64,000 bases of DNA from Acorus gramineus. Taxonomy: Eukaryota > Streptophyta > Magnoliopsida > Acorales > Acoraceae. Each line of letters begins with the position of its first letter. Within the stretch, counting starts at the first letter, position 1. The translations under genes and the position numbers were made by a program. Positions 32,341 to 44,546 of the stretch are shown piece by piece. Where the stretch lies: contig CM060856.1 in assembly GCA_030737835.1 (NCBI GenBank), forward strand, positions 2,452,952 through 2,516,951. Direction: 5' to 3'. The notes under the pieces were generated by a model, which searched no databases, was not told the DNA's origin, and worked only from the letters and a program-made list of their open reading frames with translations.

Positions 32341-33745
32341 AAATAGAATCGGACCTATTTAAACCAATAAAATTATTGATGGATGTCTTGCTTTTGAATT
32401 TAAAATTTTTTCTGTTTTTTTTTTTTTGCATTGATTTTGGATCTATATGTATCAATTTTTCTTTAGATGTGAAAATAAGTATTTTTTTAGTCTTTTTAGG
32501 ATAGTGTTTTTTTTATATTAGTAATATTTGATGGATTCGTCAAATTACGTAATATTTTGCTTTCATATTATTAATATTATATTATTAATATTAATATTAA
32601 TATTATATTATTAATATTTTTTATATATTTTTTTTTGTCAAATTACGTAAGTTTTCATCTCATATAATTATGATTTTTCTTTCATTTTTTCTACTTTTGA
32701 TTCGTCACAGAGTAATCTTCAATGTATAACAAATTTATTAGTTTATCGTGTTTATCTGTTCATTGTTATCTTGTTTAATATTTTATTTTGAATTGTTAAC
32801 AATGATTGTTTGTTCTATTCGTTTTTATTTATTAAAAAAATTATATTTATTCAATTCTTTTTCTTAGTGTTGTTTGATCAAATGATTAACTCGTTTACAT
32901 GTAATCTTGCTGGATGAAGGCTTAATTTTAATCTAATGTTCTTCCAATGGCTCACAATTTTTGGGTCCGACAATGTTTCTTATATTCTTATCAAGTTACT
33001 GCTATTTTTTATGTTGAGAAGTTAATACTAGTTATTCATGTTTGTTATTACGCGCATTGCGTGTGCCCTTGACTAGTGTTCATCAATACCTTATAGTTTT
33101 GGCCCAATAAATTAAAGAGTCTTAGTACACAGGCTCCATTATTTAAGCCCCATTAACAAGCCCCATGAGGTGTCACTCCCTCATTGTTTGTTTGTTTGAC
33201 TTTTAAAAAAGGTTAAAAATGTAAAATATAATATTATCCTTATTCAAATCCCATATTTTCCTTTCTCATTAAACCCATTCCCACTTTTTTTGAAAAACAA
33301 ATCAACCTATTCGATTTTGAAAATCCATTTTTTTCAAAACCAATTCAAAATTAAAAAAACCATTATCTGAATTCTTAAAAGAAACTGAAAAAACGAATTC
33401 ATTATAAAAAAAAACCCATTTATTCAAAAACACTTAAAAATATGAAATTTTTATTTGCAACCTCTTATTCAATTAGAAAACAATGGCGGTAAAGAATAAT
33501 CAATGTTTTTTTTAAAACGTTGCTGTTAATTTGATGATTATTTAATTACAATCATCAGACAAAGTATTTGCGATGCATGCAAATTTTTTTTTCAATGAAT
33601 GCAAAAATAAAACACAAATCACGATATAAAACAAGAGTTCAGAATAAAAGTCTGTTACATTTATAAATGTAACTCAATTTCAATAATAAATTGCATTAAA
33701 GGTCAGTGACATTTGTAAATGTAACTGACTTCTGTTATATGTAAC

Positions 33746-34468
33746 TGTGGAGGTAAAAATCCACACCGTGACACGTGTCACGCCCGGACGGATATGGGCC
33801 ATTATACTTGGGGCCCACAAATCCAGATCTGAATCCATAATGTCATGATGACACTTCTGAATGCGCTGGCACGATTGGATCTAGGGTCTAGTTGGACAGT
33901 CAGACACCTCGCGAAAGAGTGTCACTCGAGTAGTTAAGGCACGATCAGACTAGAGGTCTAGTTGGACGACCTTACTCCTCACGAATGAGCAGGGAAGACA
34001 CGACCAGACAAGAGGTCTGGTTGGGCGATCTTTCATCTCGCTGATATACTCGAAAGACGTAACAGATAAACGAGTAGGCCAAAGAGCCACAAGCAGACTA
34101 AAGAAACAGTGAAAGGAGTATAAATGCTTGAACTACCAGGCGGGCGGTCAAGGTCCACTAGTTGTGCAACGTGGGTACGAAGTGCCTCATTAACACGTGG
34201 GGGTTATCACAAAAATCGTCAACTAAGTGTCTGAATGGGGAGACGTTTACAACAGCCAGAGGAATGGGAACGGTAATCTAGCTGAGGAACTACGTGTGAC
34301 TTGATCCCTAAGGGGCGTAGGCAGCCTATAAAGAGGTCGCGAGATAGCACTCTGAGGTTCAGTTAAGATATACTTTGAAGCCACCAAATTTACTTTCCTC
34401 TAATCTTTTTTGCGTTTTAACCTTCAACAAACCGAGAAGTTTAACTGAAGGGGAAAATATCCCCCTCA
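33746..34468 (+). repeat. 5' LTR of B3
   Basis: 723 bp, TGTGGAGG...ATATCCCCCTCA. It has two diverged hairpin units (GATCAGACTAGAGGTCTAG and GACCAGACAAGAGGTCTGG) in place of the three 60-bp units of B1 and B2. TATA box TATAAAG at 34327-34333. The decayed PBS follows at 34472-34489. Confidence 0.9.
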
Positions 34469-34516
34469 GTGTGGCACCGTCTGCAGAAATTTTGAAACAA
34501 AAAGTCAGTGTTCGCG

Positions 34517-36171
34517 ATGTCTAATCCAAGTGACCCATTCGGAGAGGCAGTAGGATCGAGTTGTCCTCCCATCAAATGCTGGCATTGGTGATTCACCTGG
34601 GACCTTGGCTAGTCAGGCCCAGGATCTCCGGCGGGTAGTGGAGTTCGCAAAAGAGACCCTCTTTACCTGCCTCGAGGGATCCATGTAGCAAATGATTGAA
34701 GCTTCGATGCAGCAGTTCTATGCGAACCTGCATCCGCAGCAACCCGTCCAGGAGGATGTTCAGCCACCGCCTCCTACACAACTCAATCCACCATCCGCCA
34801 CTGTGCAAGATTCGGAGGGAAGTACTTCTTCCTCGAATCACACGCAATGAACCCGTTGACGTTCACGCTCCCCTCGAGCAAGCCTATGGAACCATGAGGA
34901 ACAACGACACGGACGTTCTCCGCACTGGGAACGGTCTACTCGAAGAGAGCCATTGCGAAGGCCAACTCATCAAGAGAGATCGGCCTTGCACGAGGCATCC
35001 GATGGGCATTGGGACGATCCACCTCTCCCTCAGCAAACTGAAGGAGTTGTCGTGCAACCCCGCCACACTCTCTGCGTTCGAAGGTGCGGCGGGCCCCAGA
35101 TCATGGGATGGTGGAACATGCATTACGGGGTTTTGCCTCCCCGTTTTGCATGGCAATTCTCAGAGAACGACTTCAATAGAAGTTTGTTAAGCCAAAATTC
35201 AAGTTGTGCAATGGCATGACGAATCCTTATGACCATATTTTGGTATTCCGTCACTCCATGGCATTGTACGAGCTTTATGATGGGGTAATGTGCTGCCTCT
35301 TCCCATCCAGCCTAGAAGGGGCCACACTAACCTGGTTTCATCTTCTTCCACCTGTGACGATACGTACTTTTGAAGAGCTCGGAACCATGTTCGCTGAGCA
35401 CATCATTTGTAATAGGCGGCGGAAGGACCTCAGGGATCTCATGAAGATCCAGATGCAACAAGGTGAAACGATTCGTCAATATGTCAATCGTTTCCGCCTC
35501 TTGAAGTTTGAAGTTGAAGATTGCCACGAGGACGCGGCAATCATGGCTTTCCGCAACGGATTGCCAGCTGGGAACGGTCTCAAGGAGTTGCTCATCAAGC
35601 GCACTCCTTCTGACCTGCGCGATTTGATGGGGCGTGCTGAAAAGTACACCAAGGTGGAGGAGGAATCCAAGCTCCTCAAGCAAGTGGTGGCTATGACTCG
35701 GTCCTCACCGACAGCTACCACCCCCGCCCCTACAACAAAACGCTCATCGGAATCTCGTCAGAAGGACCAACGAGGCGAGAAGGACAAGAAACAGGGCACC
35801 TCAACGAATGAGGTGCGAGAGGGACGTGGGACGTTCTTCAAGATCCCACCATCCCAGAATTTGCCCAAGATTAAGGGGCAGCAATGGTTCAGATGGCCTG
35901 AACCAATGAAGAGTGATGAGTCAAAGCGGGACCAATCTCTCCGCTGCGATTATCATAAGAGTGTGGGGCACACCACCAACCAATGTTGCATTCTCCTGGG
36001 TTCCTGGAAGAACAAGTTCGCAAGGGACGCCTAAAGGAGTATGTGCCCACTGAGAAGGCTCAAGCTGCTGATGAGCAGTATGTGACGAACATTGATCCCA
36101 ACACTTTGGCGGGGATCATTGACATTATTTTCAAGGGCGAGCCACATTTTGTCAAGCTGAAGAGCATCTGA
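34517..36171 (+). pseudogene. Gag of element B3
   Basis: The ATG at 34517 (MSNPSDPFGEAVGSS) gives the probable true start of family B Gag. Stops and frameshifts follow up to 35200, then 35204-36034 is open for 276 codons: Retrotrans_gag core (NPYDHILVFRHSMALYEL, TLTWFHLLPP, EELGTMFAEH, KIQMQQGETIRQYVNRF), a basic Lys/Arg-rich linker, and the zinc knuckle CDYHKSVGHTTNQC. This is the best-preserved Gag in the window. Confidence 0.85.
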
Positions 36172-36186
36172 CGAGACTCGAAGAAG

Positions 36187-38958
36187 ATGCAAATCTCCTT
36201 CGAGATGATGCAGATTGACCAGGAGCCGAAGCTAGTCACTAAGGCAAAAAGTGGTGATGAAAGAGTCATCACCTTCTATGACGTCGACCTGGAAGGAGTC
36301 CAGGCCCCGCACTCGGATGCGTTGGTAATTACTTTGTGCATCTCCAATTTTCATGTCAAGAGGATTCTTGTCGACACAGGAAGTTCGGCCGATATCCTCT
36401 TCATGTAACCCTTCCTTCGGATGGGGTTAAAGGTGGCCAACCTCGTTCGGACTAAAGACCCTCTTGTCGCCTTCAATGGTGCACGAGTTGTCCCAGCCTG
36501 ACGCATCACATTGCCGGTCCAAGCAGGGAACCAGACGTCCACGACAGAGTTCATCATCATGGACCTCCCGTCCCCGTACAACGCCATCATCAAGCACACG
36601 TGGTTGACGGTGATGAAGGCGATCCCATCCACTTATCACCAGCGTCTTTGTTTCCCCACGGCCGAGGGGATAATGGAAATCAGGGGGGATCAAGTGTCAG
36701 CAAGGCTTTTCTACATGGCAGCGTTGGTGGGGAAATCAACCCTGCCCGAGGAACTGCCCGAGGAGGGAGAAATCCATCCTAAGAGGTAGCAATTACTTCA
36801 GGACCGAGTCAAGGCGGACGAAAGCCAACCTAGTCCCGAAGACAGGGTTCTTGAAGACCATGAACAAGTCCCCATAGACCCTTTTGACCCCGAGAAATTC
36901 TTTCTCGTTGGGAGTTTACTTTCAGCAGAAGAAAGAAAGGCAACACTCAACCTCCTTGTCAGAGACAAGGATGTCTTTGCCTGGAAACCTCAAGACATGC
37001 TGGGAATCGACCCTGAAGTAGCAAGTCACCGATTGTTCATCTTGCCAGCCATTCGCCCAGTCCGACAGAAGCAGCGACGAATGGCCTCGGTGCACGCAGA
37101 AGCAATACGAGACGAGGTGAATAAACTCTTGGCCGTCGGATTCATCTACGAGGCGTGACATTCCGATTGGCTGGCCAACACTGTGGTGGTCCCCAAGAAG
37201 AACAAGAAGTGGCGGGTCTATATAGACTTCACCAACCTTAACATCACATGCCCAAAGGACAGCTTCCCACTTTCAAAGATCGACCAGCTGGTGGACTCCT
37301 CATCGGGTAATGAACTAATGAGTTTTATGGATGCTTATTCAGGCTACCATCAGATCTCGATGTATGAGCCCGACCAGGAGAAAACTGCATTCATAACCCC
37401 TACGGGCATTTACTGTTACAAAGTAATGCCGTTTGGGTTAAAAAATGCCGGGGTCACTTACCAGAGGTTGGTGAATAAGGTCTTCCAACGTCAGATTGGC
37501 AAAACCGTGGAGGTTTACATCGACGACATGATGGTCAAAAGCGAGCACCGAAATGACCATCTATTCCATTTGGAGGAAAGTCTTCGCTGTGTTGCGCAAG
37601 TACCGCCTCAAACTTAATGCAACGAAGTGCTCATTCGGAGTTACCTCAGGCAAGTTTCTAAGATACTTGCCGACGCAACGAGGAATCGAAGCCAACCCCG
37701 ATCAGATCAAGGCAATCATGGAGATGGAGCTACTGCGAAACAAGAAGGAGGTGCAAAAGCTAATAGGGAGGTTGGCAGCCCTCAACCGTTTCATCTCCAG
37801 AGCCACTGATTGGTGTCAGCCATTCTTCCTGCTGCTTCAAAAGGCCCAGAGGTTTGAATGGATGCCGAAAGGTTTGAATGGACACTAAAGTGCCAGAAGT
37901 CATTTGAGGAAATTAAAAAATACCTCAGTACACCACCCCTCCTAGTATGCCCCTCTCCCAGAGATATCCTGCTTCTTTACATCACAGCTTCCGAACATGC
38001 TGTCAATTCTGCGCTGTTGAAAGACATGGACCAGGGGCAGCAGGCGATCTACTATGCAAGTAAGGCGCTAAACAGGGCAGAAACTAGGTATTCTTGTATT
38101 GAAAAACTCGCGTTTGCCTTGCTTATTTCTGCCTAAAAATTACACCATTATTTTCAAGGCCATTTGATCCACGTAATCATCGACTCGCTTCTTAAGGCCG
38201 TACTGCAAAAAGTAGACATCGCAGAACGATTGCTGAAGTGGGTAGTGGAATTATCAGCCTTTGATATCCACTATCAACCCAAGAATGTGATCAAAGGGCA
38301 GGTAGTTGCAGACATCATCGCCGATCTCACGCCAGCAGAGCAACAGGTCTACACTATCTCTGACTTCACATCGATTTATTGGACACTCCATGTCGATGGG
38401 TCTTCCAATTGAAGAGGTCAGAGCAGGGCTGATCATGCAAAGTGAAGATGGATTTCTGTTCGAGCATGCGATCAAGCTTGGCTTCAAGGCTTCTAACAAC
38501 GAAGATGAATATGAGGCCCTGATCGCAGGTTTAGAGTTCGTTGTAGATCTCTCCGTGCGTAAATTGGTGATCTATAACTATTCTCAGCTCGTGGTTTGCC
38601 AGAGTGTTGTAGAGTATCAGACAAAAGATGAGCGCATGGCTGCCTATCAGAGCTATGCCGTACCCTGCTCGCACAAATTGGTGATTGGAAGATCCACTCG
38701 ATCGACCGCGAGCAAAACACCCAAGCTGATGCCTTAGCGAATTTGGCTAGTGCTCTAGAAGGAGAACCATCTCGAGAGATTCAGGTTGAGTTTCTGGGAG
38801 AGTCGAGCATCACTCGTCTTGAGTCCATCATGGCGATAAACTCAGAACCCCGAGAAGTGACCTGGATGGATCCCATCCTGTCTTACCTGAAAGACGACGT
38901 CCTCCCGCCAGACAAGGAGGAAGCCAAAAAATTAAGAATCGATCTGCTCGATTCTTGA
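36187..38958 (+). pseudogene. Protease, RT and two RNase H domains of B3 (broken)
   Basis: Protease motif [11 protein letters not shown] is followed at once by a stop (about 36406). After the YNAIIKHTWL linker, RT is in three pieces (37183-37617, 37553-37888) with FMDAYSGYHQI and YIDDMMVKS intact. The first RNase H (37858-38136, then 38164-38412) has YYASKALNRAETRYSCIEKLAFAL. The archaeal-type RNase H (38306-38737) keeps EYEALIAGLE but the HVDG part is in another frame, and the YSDSQLVV Asp is Tyr (YNYSQLVV). At least five frameshifts or stops. Confidence 0.85.
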
Positions 38959-39039
38959 TTTCTGATCAAGGCGTTCTGTACAAGCAAAGCTTTAGCGGCC
39001 TGCTCCTGTGATGCGTCACTCTCTCTTGATGAAGCCAAG

Positions 39040-40104
39040 GAAGTCTTGGAAGAGATGCATTCAGGAATATGCGGGAGCCATACGGCCTCAAGATCCTTGG
39101 CTCGATGTGTATTGACTCCCGGATATTTCTAGCCGACCCTCGTGAAAGATTCACTCAATTTGGTGAGGAGATGTGACAAGTGTCAGCGATTCGGTCCGCT
39201 GATCCATCGACGTGCTAGGGACTTGAACACACTTCAAAGTCCTTGGCCGTTTGCTCAATGGGGGTTCGATATAGTCGGACCGATGCCCATGGCGCCGTCT
39301 CAGAAGCGGTTCCTTCTGGTCGCCACCGACTACTTCACCAAATGGGTGAAGGTTGTGGCCCTGGCTAGGATTCGTGATGTCGAAGTACGAAGTTTTCTGT
39401 GGAAGGATATTGTATGTAGGTTTGGAGTGCCGAACACTATAATCTCTGACAACATGACACGGTTCAATAACGCCACCATAAGGGAGTTTTGTGAGGAGTT
39501 GAGAATAAAACATATGTTTTCCACTCCTTACTACCCCCAAGGTAACGGTCAGGCAGAGATCACCAACCATACTATCCTGGACGGGATCAAGAAGTGCCTC
39601 GACGCGGCCAAAGGCAACTGGGTGGAGGAACTCCCCTCGGTGTTATGGGCGTACCGCACAACAACTAGAAGGGCTATAGGAGAAACTCCATTCTCCCTGG
39701 CCTTTGGCGTGGAGGCGATAATTCCTATAGAGCTCACAATCCCACCCTTTCAGACCAAGAACTTTGAGCCACGCGCTAATGAAGAAGTTCTCGCGTCCGA
39801 CGTGGACCTAAGGGGCGAGCGAAGGGAAGCGGCTTCCATCAGAATGGCTAAGTACAGGAACCAAATAGATCGAAGCTACAACAAAAGGGTTTCACGACGA
39901 AGCTTTTGAGTCGGAGACCTGGTCTTACAAGAGGTATTCCCCGAATCCCGAAAGCGATCTGATGCTAAGCTCGGACCCAGTTTGGAGGGACAATATAAAG
40001 TCGCCGGGCTGGGTAAAAAAGGGGCTTACTATTTAGAATGGATGAATGGAGGGACACTTATTAGATCTCGCAATGTAATGCACTTAAAAAAGTACTACTT
40101 TTGA
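39040..40104 (+). pseudogene. Integrase of B3 (catalytic triad intact)
   Basis: Open for 255 codons from 39142. CDKC of the HHCC zinc finger, then the core with Asp in ATDYFTKWV, Asp in SDNMTRF and Glu in GNGQAE, so the Asp-Asp-Glu triad is present, unlike B2. A stop after VSRRSF (39907) separates the C-terminal domain (VGDLVLQEVFPES), which ends at KKYYF before the stop at 40104. The core is the best-preserved enzyme domain in the window. Confidence 0.85.
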
Positions 40105-40600
40105 AATAAAAATTGTTTGCTTGGTTTCTATTCATCTCGCTGTAAATATTTTATGTGAATGAAAGCCTGTTCGAGGTCGCGTGTGAACTTGGTTTCGATT
40201 AGCACTCTAAGAAAAAGAGGTCGCGAATAAACCCTGTTCAGGTCGATTGGATGATCACTCTTCATGAAAGAGGTCGCGCTGGGGACGCCCCATCCATCGA
40301 TTAAGCACTCGAGTAAAAGGCATAAAAATGTGGAATGCATGGGTTACACTCACAGGATGAGGTCGTTAGGAAGTACAAGCTTCCCCTATGCCCACTAGGG
40401 TCTCAAAGAGCCAAGGCTCTTCGACCAACCTCTGGAGGTCGCGATGAAAGGATAAACAGAATTAGTCTATTAAACGGCATTGAATGCTGAAAGGGCATGT
40501 CCCTATTATCCTAACGAATAGCACTCCAACCATAAGCATTCAAGGAAGAAACGAATAGACACGAAAAGGACAAGTCGTTTATATAAACATTGTTCTTTAC
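40105..40600 (+). repeat. GAGGTCGCGC and GCACTC motif array after integrase (B3)
   Basis: Same arrangement as in B2: AGGTCGCG-type words near 40175, 40218, 40272, 40361 and 40435 alternate with CACTC words; no coding potential. Conservation between B2 and B3 is higher in the motifs than around them by eye. Confidence 0.65.
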
Positions 40601-41451
40601 AAAATGTCAGTCACTCTGGGACCCACCATCGAGCCCAGATTCTGAATCAGAAGAAAGAGCGCTAGCGATGTGAGGAGATACATTGTTGGATCTATCTTCA
40701 TATCCTTGACGATATCCACGATTGTAGTTCTTATCGGCGCATATCGTCAAAGAACCTGAGATCTCCCTCATCTGATCTTTCACCGTCGTGAAGGCCTCAT
40801 CTCGACCCTTTGTCAGACCGTTTTCATAAGAGGCCGCGGCATCAGCTCAAAGACCACAAATAACAGCTTGTTGATCTTGTGACTCCTGCGTCAGAGCTTC
40901 AACTCACTTCTCTGCATTCTCTGCTCGCAAAGAAAGCTTGGCCTGGTCGAAGGACTGAGAAAGTTTCAGGTCGAGAAGCTCTCTCACTCGCTCCTCAGCA
41001 GCAACAGCACGAGCTTGAGCAGCGGCCAAGTCACGATGAGCAGAAGATTCAGCCAGTTCTGCAGCAAGACGAGCTTGGTTCACAATCGCAGTTTGCTCCT
41101 CAGCAACCTTCAACTGTGCTTCTCTGCGATGAGCAAGATCCTGCGTTGTCTTCAGGAGGACTTCAGCCTTCCTCACACCAAGTTCACGCTCGCTGAGTGC
41201 TTGAAGGACAGAGTTCTGAAAAACAAATCATCAGGACACTGAGAAATGAAATTGAGCAATAGAGTTGAGCGTCATACATTGTAGATGCTCCAACCAATCT
41301 GAATGAAGAGCGCCTCGATTGTAGCCCGGCGAGTGACCTCCAGGTCGTCATCAAGAAGGCAACCCCTGAGTTGGGCACAAGCAACGTCCTTGTTGGCACG
41401 CCCAGTCAAAGGACCGCTAGAAGGAGTGCAGGCCATTGCTGCCGCTGCAAG

Positions 41452-44400
41452 TGTCACGCCCCAGGCGTCCCCGGGACGCGGCAAGTGTATATATGATATC
41501 AGTATAAACAGGAGTTCAATAACATACTCACACAACAGCTAAAATGACAACACAACAACAAAAGCAGGGCTGACATGATATATACACCAATTGCGGAAGC
41601 TAAAAGACTGAATCTGTAATCCAAAACATATTACAGACTCGATACATAATCAACTGTCCTGTGAGAGCCAATATATACAAGACATCCAAATAAAATACAA
41701 CCGCGTGCCCAAGCACGGAAGATAATACATACAATCCAAAAAGGGGTGCTGATAGCCTCTATAACTCACGGGACGTGGCGCTACTCCGCTACTGGTGTAG
41801 TCTCTCTCGGGGAGCTCCTCCTTCAAGTCCACCTCAGTGATAACTGGAGAAAATAATTATGCGAGGGGTGAGCCACACGCTCAGTGAACAGCACAACCCA
41901 TGCATCATAGCTTATATTAACCATAACCAGATATTATTAAACCACAATCACATTACTCAAGCCACAAAATGGCAACAACTCCGCAATCCAGTGGGTTGCT
42001 CCTGCCAACCCACTACACCCTCACCCTCACCTCTCAATGGGTGACCAAGGATATTGGGACTAATTACACAAAACCAGCGGGTCGCTACCGCCACCCGCTA
42101 CACCCTCACCCTCACCCTCACTGGGTGACCAAGGATATTGGGACTTACAATCCAGTGGGTCGCCACATTGCCGGCCCACCATACCCTCACCCTCACCCTC
42201 AATAGGTGACCTAGGCTCTTGGGACTGACTAGGCTGTTGGTCACCCTTGGTCCACCGATAGTCTCTCCCCACTCCGTAGGTCGTTTGGCCACTCCCACAT
42301 TCAGCACAGTCCTTCTACCAAATCAGGAGGCACCTACTGATGGGAGCCCCTGCACGGGACGACCTTTCCAACGCCGGGGTAGTCTCTACACGGATCCAAC
42401 GAAGGGAACAGAACAGCCTATCCATCGCATATGATCCACTCGGATCCGCAGACAACACATCATAACAACTCTAATGACCTGAATTCCTCAGAATTCCTCC
42501 AGGGCGTATAACCAAGATGCGGGGAACATGCATAATAGTTATAACAAGGTTGGAATATTAACGGGGAAAGAATCCTTGGGAGGGCAGCGTGAGGTCCCGA
42601 TATAGGACATCCCGACAACCAAACAAGGAACACGGAGTACCCTAGCCCGGGTCTCACCGCTGTCCTCGCGAGGCCCCTCCCCTATGATATTCGCTAAAAC
42701 AGGCTAATAATCACATGCTCGCATTTTATTTAAATAAATAAACTAAATGGGAACATGCATCGGTCAGGGCTTTCCTAGCATGGAAACATGATAACAGGGT
42801 GCATGGCTCTTATACGTGTCCTAAGGGTATAAGTCCCTAGCATACAAATCTAGGGTGGCATGCATACTACAGATTATCATGCTTTCATAGCTTTTCATAT
42901 TAAACAGGTTAATATTTACTATGGTGCCCCAGGGGAGGACGGTACACGCCCAAGTGCATGTAGCGCCTCCCTACTGGGTTGGATCGTCCCACTCACCGGA
43001 GATCAGGTCGTCGCGCGACCGTCCATCAAGATCTGCAAGATAGGGTAATCAACTGGGTGAGAAACCACACAATTTATACATAGAAATGCACAGAAATACC
43101 CAAAACTCGGATAAGCATGCATACGGGCTCGCACGCATGCGAGCACGCGCGTACGCACGCGAGTCCGAGTGCCCCGACACCTACCCGAACCCTCGGGCAG
43201 CCATTCGCATGGCCCCCGCATGCGCACGCACGAATGCGCACGCACGCACACACCCCGGCACCATCGGCGCACTGCCGCGCGCCTGCCCGCACGCCCAGAT
43301 GCGCACCCGCACGCTCGCGCGCGCCCACGCGCACCGCGCGTCCAGCCCGCGCCCCTCGCGCAGCACCCCGCGCACTGCCCCAGCACGCCCCAGCATGCCC
43401 CAGCACGCGCACGCACGCGCATGCACGCGCGCGCGCGCACTGGTTCCCTGCCCAGCGCCCAGGCGCACTGCCCAGGCGCACTGGCCGCGCGCGCGCACGC
43501 CCGCGCGCCCCCGCGTGCACCCCAGCTCGCGCCAGAACCCGCGCGCACCCGCGCACTCGCGCGCACGCGCCCGCGCGCACCTGCGCCCGCCTGCGCGCGC
43601 ACGCGCGCAGACCGCGCCCAGCGCGCGCCCAGCCCACTCTAACCTCTTTTTAACCCTCCCCAACCCCTCACACACTCCCTAACACACCTACCCAACATGC
43701 ATGACCTTCCCAACACCCCTTTAAGCCAAGAAAACCAAGAAAAGGAGGGGAGGAGCTCACCTTGGGAGGGAAAAGAAAGGGGAGGTTCGGGGCCCTTCGC
43801 GCACCGAAACGCCGCCACCGGAACCACCACCACCTCTCCTCGGCCTCTCCTCAGCCTCCTCATGGCAGCAAACAGGGGGGGAAGAGATCATGGAAAGGGA
43901 GCTTGAGATAGGGGAGAACAAACAACATCAACAACACACAAGCACAAACCTCTTCTTCCTCCACCACCTCCTTCTCATCTTCTCATTGAATCATTTTATC
44001 AAACACATGGTGGGCATGAATGAGAGAAAGAGAGGGCCAAAAGAATGGTTTTCGACGAGGAGATATTTATCAAATATCTAAGGAAAGTTTACTAAGTTGC
44101 CCTCCGACTAGAAATTCTGCGCAAGCTTCACTGGAACAGCCATAACTTCTCCGATACAGCTTCGAATTGCTTGATTAAAAGACCGACAGAAAGGTAAGAA
44201 GATTATCTACAACTTTCATGTTTATGCCATGATCAAATAATCCCTCTACCTAATCCGAAATTAGAGCCGAACATGGAACAGGGCTGCTGCCAGAATTTCC
44301 ATCCCCGGGGTATACTTGGAAAAATACCCATAACTTTTACTACAAGAATCCAGTTGATCTAATTCCACTTCTGTGCGAAAGCTAACTCAAAACTGGACAT

Positions 44401-44546
44401 CTCATAATAAAATCATAATTAAACCTATTCATCTTGGATTTTTACAAAATCAAATCCAAAAGCCAAATCAGGAATACATAACTTAGGAAAAAAAATTATG
44501 TACCCAAATCTTCAAACAGAGCGCTCCAAATGACACAGACACAACA
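41452..44546 (+). mobile_element. Family D solo LTR (3.1 kb) with GCAAG target duplication
   Basis: Starts TGTCACGCCCC, ends GACACAGACACAACA, and is flanked by GCAAG at 41447-41451 and 44547-44551. It has no coding region. Inside are an ~80-bp tandem repeat (41990-42235, three units), a CpG-rich alternating purine-pyrimidine block (43110-43640) and an A/G-rich part. A single LTR of 3.1 kb is unusually long and fits lineages with long LTRs such as Tekay/Del, but no internal sequence is available to assign it. Confidence 0.85.
43110..43640. repeat. CpG-rich low-complexity block of family D (copy 1)
   Basis: Almost entirely GCAC, GCGC and CCAGC words with long GCGCGCGC runs. Six frames are open for 130-200 codons at once because stop codons are rare in such sequence. 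Equivalent blocks lie at about 57095-57620, 59880-60440 and 62310-63020 in the other D copies. Confidence 0.9.

Larger units (their letters stand above)
26201..33127. other. AT-rich intergenic region with small repeats
   Basis: No gene with conserved motifs is seen in 6.9 kb. It holds a SINE-like unit (26690-26880), an imperfect 60-bp direct repeat (27167-27262), repeated 'ATATAC' modules (27590-28710), an ATCCG-rich block (28930-29390), a CGGCCA/GGTCCGG inverted-repeat-rich block (30340-30520), a LINE-like 3' end (30718-31075), a duplicated 'polymorphic leader' phrase (31930-32140) and a 60-bp tandem duplication (32221-32340). The open frame at 29627-29893 has no motif I recognise. Confidence 0.6.

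Noticed and set aside
43003-43682. Six overlapping ORFs of 157-199 codons, rich in Ala, Arg, Pro and His
   Set aside because: Low-complexity GC repeats in a family D LTR; every frame is open at once and none has motifs. The same holds for 57055-57727, 59824-60661 and 62243-63136.
41452-44546. A protein-coding transposon at this place
   Set aside because: No gag-pol motif in any frame; LTR-like ends and a 5-bp duplication fit a solo LTR.
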